A stretch of DNA of 64,000 bases from Holacanthus passer (lineage: Eukaryota > Chordata > Actinopteri > Pomacanthidae): the NCBI GenBank assembly GCA_025331565.1, contig JAFREQ010000093.1, positions 688,001 through 752,000 on the forward strand. Direction: 5' to 3'. The notes beneath the pieces are model-generated. The model saw only the letters and a program-made list of their open reading frames with translations. It was not told the DNA's origin and made no database searches. The stretch's first letter is position 1; each line of letters opens with the position of its first letter. This document shows positions 23,631 through 34,409 of this stretch, one piece after another. The translations under genes and the position numbers were made by a program.

Positions 23631-26600
23631 ATGTTCTCGCTCGGTCAGGAAAACATCTCCACCACCAAAGGACCGGTCAAATATGGAGAGCTCATTGTGC
23701 TCGGGTAAGACGTTCAAGACGGAGCTTTTACAGCTGTGGTCAAAACGTCTGAAATAATGGAGCTATAAAAGTTTCACTTGTTTTATCCCTTTAAATTCTC
23801 ACATATGTGTCCTTTTCATAAGAGCTGACCATTTCACTTTCTGAAGAATCTGTTTTTAGATCAGGTTCCTACTTTTCTGGCAGCAATTTGAATGAGACCA
23901 TTTGAGCACGGTATGAAAATCAACTTGCTTTAGATTGTAATCCACCACAGTGTAAACAGAGGTTGCCATGTTTGTTTATCAGGAAACTTTGTTTTCATAA
24001 TGTGGTGATTCAGTTGTGAGAAGGGGCTGTATTAAAATCCATCTTGGTGGTGCTTTCAGGGACACAATGACATCCAGTGATCAAGAATCAGCTGGCGAAA
24101 GCATGAAAAAAGCATTGCACTCAAGAGTTATGTTCCCACTGCCAAGCCCAAGACACACAGTGACCAAACATGGACAATGAACCTTGTCAGTTTGGTTCTT
24201 ACATGTCAGAACGTCACAGGAGTTGATTCCATGAACGCACCAGTAGAGACAGTTTTTACAACAGTCTCTGTTCATGAATGCACCACTACACCATGATACC
24301 ACAGCGCTGACACTAAATAAAGCAACACAGGGATAACTGCTGCAGACGAGCCACCTCAAGCAATGTTCAAGCCCCCCAGACTAGTTTACAGAGACAGTCA
24401 AGAATGAGTTGAGCTGCACACCCAGTTTTTCAGCTACTCTGTGTTTTTTTCTGCCATTTTTACATTTTTGAAATCAGACGCGGGAGTAAATGGCATGTGG
24501 GGATTTTTCAAATTTGTGATGATGTCAGAAACGGCACCAATTTGGATTTCATAGGTTACATCAAGATTAAGGTTTTGTGACATATGGAGGAAGTTCATCC
24601 AAAGCGAAAACAGTGAGTTACAAATTTGTAGTCTGGGAAAAACTAGAGGAAAAATAGCACTTTTGCAATAACAGCAGCATTGCTAAAAAAAACCCACCGG
24701 CTTCCTCTTTCATGCTTTGGTGCAGCAGTGTCAACAACATGGAGGAGTTCATAGAAAAATGTTGTTTTGATCAGGAATTGTCTGATCAAAGTTACAAATC
24801 TGACCAGACATTTGATGCCAACTTTTCATACTATAATTGTTGATAGTACTTTGTACTATGGACAAATTGTGGTTTTTCATCTCGGCTTGTATTTCATATT
24901 TGACCTGGACCTACCGTGTTACGCCACAGTGCTACTGTTGGTCTGAAACCCCCCTGATAAGCTTTGCATCGAAGGGTTAGGTTTAGGCTTTGGTGCAGAT
25001 GAAGAAGAATTTGTACACCATCAGGTCTGTCCAGATGAATAAGATAAAACAAACCCTTCATCTGATCAGTGATTCCAGTAGCATTTTCATTTGCAGTATG
25101 AAATTCACCTCGTTGGTTTTTGTTCAGGAGCAGCTCAAACTCAGCGCAGTTAAACGTGTTGAGAAACTCCACCACAGCGAAGAATGCGGCTGACTTCCTG
25201 ACTGAAGGCCGTTCACAGTGGACACAAGAGAGAGCCTGTGGTTCAGGGAGGTCGACAGACACTAGGAAAGTTGTGGTTGCTGTGGGTTCAGACCTTTTGT
25301 TTGCTTTCACATTACATTGTCCACATGTGGAATGAAACAGTCTGGCAGACGCAGTAACTGACAATTACACTGGCCATAAGGTTTTACTTTAAAGAGCCAT
25401 ATAGTTTGTGAAAACAGGTCGTGTTGTGTGCCGTACGGTGGAGCCACAGTGGAGTTGTGGTGGTCTAAGAAAGGAGGTGGATGTTGCTTTATCTGAAATG
25501 CAGGAAGTTTGCATTATCCAGTGGAAGAATGGCTCCACTTTTAACTGAACTCCAGTGTTTACTTGACCTGTGGCTGGCAGCAGTCTGGCTCTGAAGATAA
25601 CCTCCAGCTAAACTGGCTTTTAATGAAAGGTCCAACAACATTAAGCTTTCAGAATTGTCTTTCAGATTTTCTACAGCTCAGGGAGAGAATAATGTTCTGC
25701 AAACAAACGATGTTTTGCAACTAAATATGGTTTAATTTAAGTTTGGTTCAAGAGGCTTCCTGATGGATAAATCGTAAACCACATCACCACAGGATCCTGC
25801 TTTTAAATCTGCACTCAACCCGTTGATGCTCCTAATCTTTCTTTCCCTCACAGAGCTTCCTGTCCACAGTTTAAAAAAAGAAGGAAACATTTGGGATCTC
25901 AGCCTGTTTGTCCTCTTACCTGCACTGGGTCGATGGGTCCAGGACGTGTTTAACATAATGTGAAGACTAGAAGCAGGTTTATTGAACTTGCTGTAGCATT
26001 TTAATGACTGGAAATCCTCCCCAAGCTTCAAGCTTGAAAATCATTTTATAAAGTGTGCAGTGAGTGAACTCTCTCTCTCATTTATGAATCAAATCTTTAT
26101 GTTTATGATGAACAGGACTGTGAATCAAATCAACAGCAGCCGATCAGCGGCAGGGAAAGGTGTGTTTGTCAGAGCAGAGAACAGATGATGCCTCGTGTCA
26201 TCACGTTAGGATTTAAAGACTCAAAAAGAATCAACAGCAAAGAGCATTTATCATAACTGTTACCCTGTTAGAACACTTGAATGGTTTTTGGTGAAGGGTA
26301 AATATTGACCTGTTTAGGACACAAAAGACAAAGTTTAGGACTTGGACTCGGCTCAGGATTTCATGGCCGAGACTTGAAAATAACTTTGTCCCACCTCTGG
26401 TAGATTGTGTTTATTGTTTGGGAGCAGAATAACTCAGCGTAAAGCCAGTTAAACGTGTTGAGAAACTCCACCACAGCGAAGAATGCAGCTGACTTCCTGG
26501 CTGAAGGCCGTTCACTGTGGACACGAGAGAGAGCCTGTGGTTCAGGGAGGCTGGCTGCTGCTGTGGTTTCAGACCTTTTGTTTGCTTCTGTATTATTGTA

Positions 26601-29600
26601 TCCAGAACTGAAATAAACCTGTCTGGGACTGTCACAGTGTTTCATCACTCCAGTATCAACCAGGATGTGGTGATTATAGGACGAATACATTGGCTATTGA
26701 CTGGCGGATTTGTATGATCAAAATATGTGCATAAGGCATTATATAGAATAATAATAATCCATCTCTAAAACAAAAGTGTCCTGCTGAGTATGAAACAGCA
26801 GACATTGTGATGGTTATGCTGCAGTTTGGTAGATGCCCTGATAACCTGTGTGGATTCTCCATCTTGTGGGTTCAGGTGTAACGGCTCTCTGCCCAGCGGT
26901 GACAAGGGGAGGCGGAAAAGTCGCTTCGCTCTGTGTCGCAGAAACAAGGCCAACGGTGTGAAACCCAGCACTGTTCACTCATCCTGCACACCTCAGGCTG
27001 CCAAGGTGAGAGCGCGACGCATCAGGTGTTCGTCAGGCCTCTGAACAGTCCACGACTGAAACCTTTAATGTTCTAGAAACAACACAAAGAAAACAGACAG
27101 TAAATGGGCTCTTCGCTCTTTTATGGAGACGCTTTATTTAATGTTTGTTTTCTATCAGCATCTGTTTCTGTAATATCACCAGGATACATGCATTGAGATT
27201 TTTATTTTCACGCATCCGCTCTTTCTGTTACAGACTCACAGCCTCGTAGATACAATGTGCCATTATTGAACCAAAAGAACAGTTGTGCTTGTCCTTACAA
27301 ATATTGTAACAGTGCATCTCTTCTGTCTTTCTGAAGGCTATCAGCAACAAGGAGCAGCACAGTATTTCATACACTCTGTCCCGGGCACAGACGGTGGTGG
27401 TGGAGTACACCCACGACAGCAACACAGACATGTTTCAGGTCTGTACCATCCACTAACTATTGATCTGTAATAATATACTGATCAAATTCAACTTTTCATG
27501 ATTTAGACTACTTAAAAATCAAGCTGTATTTTTCGGGCTTCATTCTCTTAAACCTCTTGTTTCAGTTTATTCAGTTTATCTTTTTGAGTTCACCTCCAGC
27601 ACTTTAAAAATTAAATTGAAATCATTATTCATTTCTCTCTTTTAGTCTTTGCACAAGTCATGTTGCACAATGGGATTCAGCACTTGGCAGAATTTCCTCA
27701 ACCCACAAAAGACTGTGGTACATTAAATCCTTTCAGAGCGGAAAACTCTGGAAAAGGAGAAACCACAATTGAGGAATTAAAAACAGAAATGAGAATCAAC
27801 AGTGTGGCAAACAAATTGCTGCTATAAAAATTCCTCTTTTTTTTTGACTCATTTTGACTTCTCATGCGTGTTTCTTGCACTGTCATCCCCATTTCCTAGT
27901 GTAGTCGTTAGTGCTTTTTACATGAGACAGGTGGGACTTATAGGCCACTCACTGAGATGAGGGCGTCTGACACATACACGCTCTACAACACCAGACTTGG
28001 TAAAATGAATCTTGTTTCTGTATCAATACAGATTGGTCGTTCTACAGAGAATCCCATAGACTTTGTGGTGACGGACACGGTGCCCGGCGGTCAGAGCCAA
28101 GTTGACGGACAGACGGTTCAGAGCACCATCTCCCGCTTCGCCTGCCGCATCATCTGCCAAAGAAACCCACCGTACTCTGCACGAATCTACGCCGCAGGCT
28201 TTGACTCCTCCAAGAACATCTTCCTCGGGGTAGGCTGCGCTAACCGCTGCTGTTAGTGGTGGACGATACAGTGATTCATTACTTGTATTCTGTGTAATTA
28301 GAGATGAAGCGTTTTTTAGTATGAACAGGCTAAACATGAAATGTTGACGTCTTCACAGGAGAAAGCAGCCAAGTGGAGGATGCAGGACGGTCAGATGGAC
28401 GGACTGACCACCAACGGTGTTCTGGTGATGCGCCCACGCCACGGCTTCAGCCAGGACTCTAAACCTGGACTCTGGAGGGAAATCTCGGTCTGTGGCAATG
28501 TCTTCACGCTGCGGGAAACCAGGTCATCTCAGCAGAGGGGCAAGATGGTGGGTGCCCCCCCCTTGTAGTTATACTGAATCTTAACAAACGAATCATTGTT
28601 TGAAGGAGTTCAGTGAATTCAAAATGTAGCGTGTGTATTGTCGAGGTGTAACAAATATGTTGAATGCATTTTCCTCCACCTAACATTTGTATTTTTTTGT
28701 ATATTTCAAAGCATTTATTGTTTACATTGAGTGTATGTGCAGGATCAAAGCAAAGCAAGGTGCTAGTGTTTCTTCACAGGGCCTTTATCTTTGTTAAACT
28801 CATGACTGATTCAACTTTGAATATAAAGATTTTTGCAGTGTTTGAACTTGGACCCCAGGAACATGTTTTTTCAGAAAGGCTAAAGAAACCTACAACTGTA
28901 TTCAGTTACAGAATCTACTGCAGGACAGGAAGTGACATCTTGGCTTTAGCGTTCTGAATGGTCTCCATATAAAATGGATAAGTATAAGACAGGATGCAGC
29001 GCCACATTGTGTTGTTGTGAATGTCCTGTGATCTTCTGCTGCTGTCTCCTGCAGGTGGACTCTGAGTGTAACGAGTTGGTGGACGGCTCGCTCATCGACC
29101 TGTGCGGTGCCACCCTGCTGTGGCGGACGGCCGAGGGCCTGGCGCTCACGCCCACCGTCAAACACCTGGAGGCTCTGCGGCAGGAGCTGAACGCCGGCCG
29201 GCCGCAGTGTCCCGTGGGCTTCAACACGCTGGCCTTTCCCAGCCTTCGCCGCAAAGACGTCCTGGACGAGAAGCAGCCCTGGGCCTACCTGCGCTGCGGC
29301 CACGTGCACGGCTACCACGGCTGGGGGGGGCGCCGCAACCCCGAGGTGGAGGCGGAGTGTCAGGATAGAGAGTGCCCCATGTGCCGGGCGCGGGGCCCCT
29401 ACGTGCCGCTGTGGCTGGGCTGTGAGGCCGGCTTCTACGTGGACGCGGAGCCCCCCACCCACGCCTTCGTCCCCTGCGGTCACGTCTGCTCGGAGAAGAC
29501 GACGGCGTACTGGAGTCAGATCCCGCTGCCTCACGGCACCCACACCTTCCACGCTGCCTGTCCGTTCTGCATCCAGCCGCTGAGTGGAGAGTCCGGCTGC

Positions 29601-29633
29601 ATCAGACTCATCTTCCAAAGCCCGCTGGACTAG
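23631..29633 (+). CDS. peli1: Pellino E3 ubiquitin-protein ligase 1
   Basis: Six coding exons: 23631-23704, 26876-27005, 27337-27438, 28032-28229, 28359-28547, 29055-29633; 1,272 nt, 423 aa (human PELI1 418). Pellinos ubiquitinate IRAK1, RIPK1 and others downstream of Toll-like and IL-1 receptors. The N-terminal two thirds is the phosphothreonine-binding FHA domain: KYGELIVLG (17-25), GRRKSRFAL, SYTLSRAQTVVVEYTHDSN, FVVTDTVPGG, STISRFACRIIC, ARIYAAGFDSSKNIFLG, GQMDGLTTNGVLVM. The last exon encodes the RING-like region with Cys283, Cys312, His314, His316, Cys338, Cys341, Cys372, His374, Cys376, His391, His394, His397, Cys400, Cys403, so the zinc ligands are intact. A small expansion at 322-335 (GRRNPEVEAECQ) explains the extra length. 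The start ATG heads the family sequence MFSLGQEN. PELI1 rather than PELI2/3 rests mainly on the neighbours vps54 and ugp2. The last exon is far GC-richer than its surroundings. Confidence 0.96.
25119..25356. repeat. Local duplication in peli1 intron 2, copy 1
   Basis: Contains GTGTTGAGAAACTCCACCAC, then AGCGAAGAATGCGGC, GAAGGCCGTTCACAGTGGAC and GAGAGCCTGTGGTTCAGGGA. It is about 85% identical by eye to 26,414-26,636 in the same orientation. Confidence 0.8.
26414..26636. repeat. Local duplication in peli1 intron 2, copy 2
   Basis: The partner of 25,119-25,356, 1.3 kb downstream. It differs by scattered substitutions and a short deletion after CAGGGAGG. Confidence 0.8.
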
Positions 29634-30350
29634 AAACTCAGACTTTTTATGTCAAGCCTTCACCAGCAGAAAGGCAGATAGAACAATATGCTTTGAATTT
29701 TGTAATTTTCATAACTTAATTTTTTTTAACTTAATTTAACTTAATTTTTGATCAATATGGATACATTTATTGGGTTGATTCCTGTCCTTTTTTGAATATC
29801 AAATATGATTCAGACAGTTTTGTCCTCCTCTGAAGTGGTCAGAGTTCTTCCTTGGACACAGCTGCATGATGGTTGGTTTGCCTTAAACTTGTTATTTATT
29901 CCTTTACCTCTTCAGTAATGTTTTTTTGTAATTGAGTTTAACAGCTGTAATGTTTCCCCAACAGCTGATGACTGTCTCACGCTGCCTTAAAGAGCCACTA
30001 ACACTAAGACTTGATCATCAGTTTGATTTCAGTCGAGTGTTTCAGTGTCTCTCTGTGGTCCAGTTTTTGTTTTTAAAGGCTTGTCTGTGGGAAATAGAAT
30101 TTTGAAGCAGGAAAATGTAGAAAAATAGTCAACTGTCAAGTGACCTTCCTCTGTAATGCTGTTGCCTCTTTGAACACAGAATAACTGTATTTTCTGATCT
30201 TAATACAAGCTTTGCACTGTAACACATCAAAAATATATTTCTTGGGAAACTTTTCAAGCAGCTGTCTGAAACTTGTTGAAACACACACATCCGGATTGAA
30301 TGTAATTTTTGAAACAAAATAAAAATATACAATAAACCAGCGTTGCTCAT
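29634..30350 (+). other. peli1: peli1 3' UTR with polyadenylation signals
   Basis: AATAAA occurs at 30318-30323 and again at 30331-30336, about 0.7 kb after the stop codon. The sequence is AT-rich and non-coding. 30,350 to 30,830 shows nothing recognisable. Confidence 0.5.
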
Positions 30351-30839
30351 GAGGAACAGTGTCCCGTGAGATGATGCGTACTCTGCCAAAGTGCTCTTAA
30401 AGAATGAATTTAGTCATTGCTCTTGAACATATACACATGAAAATATGTTTACATACAGTTTATATCATAAAAATGGAAACTACAATAGCATAGCAAATAC
30501 AAATAATTGGCTCCACCTTTACAAGCTGCAACATTACAGTGAACACATTTATGCATCAGTAATTATAATCCATTGATATATTATTTTTGAAATGAGCCAT
30601 TTGACACAATGTGTACTTTGACTCTTGGTACTTAAAATATATATTTAATGCCAATATATATATTTTTCTTTTACTTAAGTAAGATAAACACAAACAAAAC
30701 AAACTCTTACTTTATCCTTTTGTTTACATGTGGATTATAGATTGTACATATTATTTTTCACCATATAAATTACAGGTGTAAGTAGAAAGATTGACTCACA
30801 GTTGAGACACTGGACAGTTTGTTTGTGGTTGTTCAGAGC

Positions 30840-31033
30840 GAGATGAGGGCTGACCAGCAGGTGGCAGCAGGGAGCTTCCAGACCCGAGAAGAAGAAGAAG
30901 CCGCTGCTGCCTCTCCTCCCGCAGTGCATGATGGTCGCTGTGCCGCCGCTGCTGTCTGTTGCTGTGAGTCCGGTTGTTTTGTTCCTGTGATGGTGAAGAG
31001 GAGAAACACCGGTTGCTGTGCTTCACACGACAG
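30840..31033 (+). promoter_or_regulatory. vps54: vps54 promoter and 5' non-coding exon
   Basis: GC-rich, CpG-bearing sequence with GCCGCCGCTGCTG. It ends in a good donor at 31033/31034 (CGACAG then GTACGA); an alternative donor GTGAGT lies at about 30,964. It is followed by GCTAGC/GCTAAC-rich DNA to 31,370, as also seen beside peli1 exon 1. It would splice to the acceptor at 34377-34379. Confidence 0.5.
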
Positions 31034-34000
31034 GTACGAGAGCGACAGCAGCCCCGCGGTCACCGAACGTCCCGGTTCGTCTCCGTTTCCTGTCGCCTGT
31101 CAGAGCGTTAGCGCGCTGTGCGGCTAACCTGCTAGCATTAGCCCGTCTACGTGTAAACCCCGCTGGACTACAACATTAGCTTTAGCGTTAGCATTTGGCA
31201 CAGGCCGCGGATGTTCAGAGTTTTATCAGCTCTCTCGTCGAATGTAAAATCGGGCTTGTGTGTCTTTTGCTCCCTTTTGTTGTCGGCTTCACTGTCAGCT
31301 CAGTGGATTTAACGCTAACAGCTACAACAATGAATGCACTGCAGCTAAGCTAAAGCTAGCTGGTTAGCTTCTGTCACAGCTGCCTGTCTGAGCAGCTCAG
31401 TGATTTGACACATTCAAAACACAACCTGTTTGAAGTTCAACATTCAAACCTTAATATTTTATATTAGGTTTAAAGTGACATTTACATGAGAGAAGTAACT
31501 TAAGAAGTAAATTAAGTTTTATGGGATAAAACAACTTACACTTACTTACACAACTAACTTACAGACTCATATCCAACTCTAAACTCTGCTCATTTCAGTC
31601 TGTCTTTACATTAGTGATTAATGCAGTTTCTGAAACATCATTTGTTTTATATCAAAGGTAGAGTCCACCAGTTTTTCATATAAAGTTATCAAAAGTCATT
31701 GCTAGTAAAGAGGAGTGCTCAGCCTGTAACTGTAACTCAGATCAGAAACCTTTTAAAGAGAATTTAGTTTCCTCTGGAGGTGTTGATCAGCTTCATCTCC
31801 AGCTGTAGCGTAAACTGTAACACTGAAAGGTTTGACACTTTATGGGTGTTTGTGTTGTTATTTCCTTTTCCTCACAGGAGCACAGACCAGCTAAGTCATA
31901 AATGTTTCCCCATTATAAAACTCTACCTTTTTTTATATTGAATAACTAAAACCTCCACTTAATATTTAGTGCAAAATGTACGAGGATCACTGAGAAAATA
32001 CACTGATGTAAATTCATTTGTACTTTAAACTGCTACAGTGGCACATCAATACATAGATATTCAGGTTTACTGACAGCAGCAGGATTATCTCTGCTCGTTC
32101 ATTCTATCAGGGACGTAACTTCTCTGTTCAGCAGTTTGTTCAGCAGCCGGAATCAAGTTATTCCACATCAGTGTGTATGGAAATGTTTTTAGAAAAGAAT
32201 CTTCAAAGGGTGTAGAAAACAAATGGTGATGGAAACACAGTAAACACTATCTCTCTCTCTCTTTCTATTGGACACAACACAGATCCATTCTGCATTTCAA
32301 GAGGTTTTTACTTGATGTGCCTGCAGCTAATAAAATGAAGCAAATCAGGATGACTTTAATCTGCCTTAGTCTCATTTTAATGTGCCACAGTCAGTCCTCC
32401 AAAGCAGCACATCTCTCCAAAAAATATATCGGCCGGTTATTCTATTTTTACCCTACCGACGTCTCGGTAGGTGGTGGAAAGGAGCAGCCGGGCCGGCTGT
32501 GAGAGCTGATCTGAAGTTTTGCACTTTGAAGTGTTTTTTCTGTCATTGAGGATGAGACAGTGATGTTTTTCATGTGTAAACAGAAGGAAGCTAAAATCGT
32601 GTTGGGAGTAACAGTGGGACTGCAGACCTTTCCTCTAATCCTCTCATCAGTGTGATGGGATTAACAGCAGAGGGTCTGACACACAGTCTGAGCAGTCAGA
32701 TTAGAATTTACTGTCAGCACGACCACACATCTCTGTTTCACATCCTGTGCTGCTCAGCTGAGTGCTGTCGCACTCATTTCAGGCTTTTTCTGTCTATTAT
32801 ATTGTATTGTGCCTGAGCTTTCGGGCTGTAACTAACGATTATTTTCTCACTTAATCTGCATCTTTAAGATCTCCGAAATTCTTACAATGCTAATTTCCTA
32901 AAGCTGAATTTACCTAAAATTTTCAAATGCCTGTATCAACAGGAAGCAGCAAATTGAAACAATTGTAAGAGTTGGAACCAGAGATTGTTTCACATTTTGG
33001 CTAATTACTAAAAAAACAATTAACCACTCCTCAAAACAATTTCAGACGAATTTCCTGTTGACTAATCAGCTTCAGCAATCAGCTTATTGTTTCAGCTCCA
33101 CTGAGTCTCCATACTGATGACAAAATGCTGCTTTTTGATACATTACTTTGTGTAATATAAATATTTTTTATGTTAACAATTGATGACAAACCCACAGAGA
33201 ATTATCATCTGCCTCTGCATTCCCTCAGTCTTTTAGTGTAATTCATAGTTGTGGCTTTTGGTTCAGTTTCTGTTTCCATCAACACACTGATAAATCCGCT
33301 GTTCACGAGCGTCTGAGCAGCAAACGGCAGACAGACTCAGTCAGAGAGCAGCTGGTGAACATGGTGGAGACGTCAGCAGCTAAAGAGACCAGAAACAGAG
33401 CTCAGAGCCGAGTGAATATTAGACTCACATTCATCAGGTGGATGCAGCCTGAACTCCAGTGGAATAAAAACATTCCTCTGTGTGTGAGGTTCAATAGGGG
33501 ACTGTAAGATTAGCTCAAATACAGCTCAATCAACATTTTCAGAAGTGGAAGATGCATGTCATAATTTCACACGGGTCACGTCTACAGATGTCATCTTTTA
33601 TTCAACAACCTAAATACATTATGGAATTTATGGAATGTTTGCTTGAAAAATGACAAGTATTTGGATATCAAGATAGTTGAGAATTATTTTTCAGTCTATT
33701 GACTAATCGATTAAATGATTATGACTTGTTGCAGTTCTGGTTCAATACACTGCTGTAATCACAAAATGCAGTAAAGGCTGCAACTAACAGTAATTTTTAT
33801 TCATATATTAATTTAGTGTGAAAAATGTAAAAAAAATCACGATGCTTCTGGTTTTGTTGATGAACAGTAAAAACAGCAGAACAGTCTAGTCTCAGAAGTT
33901 TGTACTTGAAAAGCTGAAGGTGGTGATGATGTGGGATTGTGGTTCAACGTTGCACGAGTCAGTGTCACCAGCTCTAACCAGCTGCACAGAATGACAGAAC

Positions 34001-34379
34001 AGTGTTCAGTTCTGGTTTGAACTTCTGCCGCTGCCTGGAGACGAAGCTACTCTGAACAGGTGTCACTTCCTGCTCTTCAGAGAACTTTCTGTCAGGGACA
34101 AAACAGACAGACACTGAATCAGTCAGTGAGATGTTGTACCGCGCTGCAGTGAACATTAAAATGGATGCATTATTCTGTGTTTGTCTTACTGTCATGAAAT
34201 AATGAAGCCAACAGCCTGTTAGTCCAGCTCTCAATAGTTCCTCACTTCCCATCTGTGGCTCTCAGCTCCAATCCCATTGGTTCCTACTCAAGATGTAAAT
34301 ATTAAAAAAAAAAGAACAGGAGGAAATAGTTCATTAGCTTTTCATGCATCTGATGCCAAATCTGTCTGTCTGTCTCCAG
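31034..34379 (+). other. vps54: vps54 intron 1
   Basis: No coding exon was recognised. It contains an old repeat at 32,824-33,101 and fragments of the same family at about 33,640-33,810 (see separate entry). Confidence 0.45.
32824..33101 (+). mobile_element. GGCTG(C/T)AACTAACGATT-type repeat (hAT-like MITE remnant)
   Basis: Begins GGGCTGTAACTAACGATTAT and ends GCTTATTGTTTCAGCTCC, an imperfect inverted end. The family is a common fish repeat. Further fragments lie at 33,640-33,810 (GACTAATCGATTAAATGATT; GGCTGCAACTAACAG) and 60,770-60,935 (TGAAAATCTTTGAGTTCTGG). Confidence 0.55.
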
Positions 34380-34409
34380 CTAGCCTCCTGGGAGGCGAGT
34401 CCCAATGCC

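Noticed and set aside
28902..29618. Minus-strand 238-aa open frame
   Set aside because: It is the shadow of the GC-rich last peli1 exon on the other strand.
23631..29633. Calling the Pellino gene peli3 because an SLC29 gene is adjacent, as in human 11q13
   Set aside because: vps54 and ugp2 follow it as in human 2p14, and the sequence (MFS start, no long N-terminal extension) is PELI1-like.
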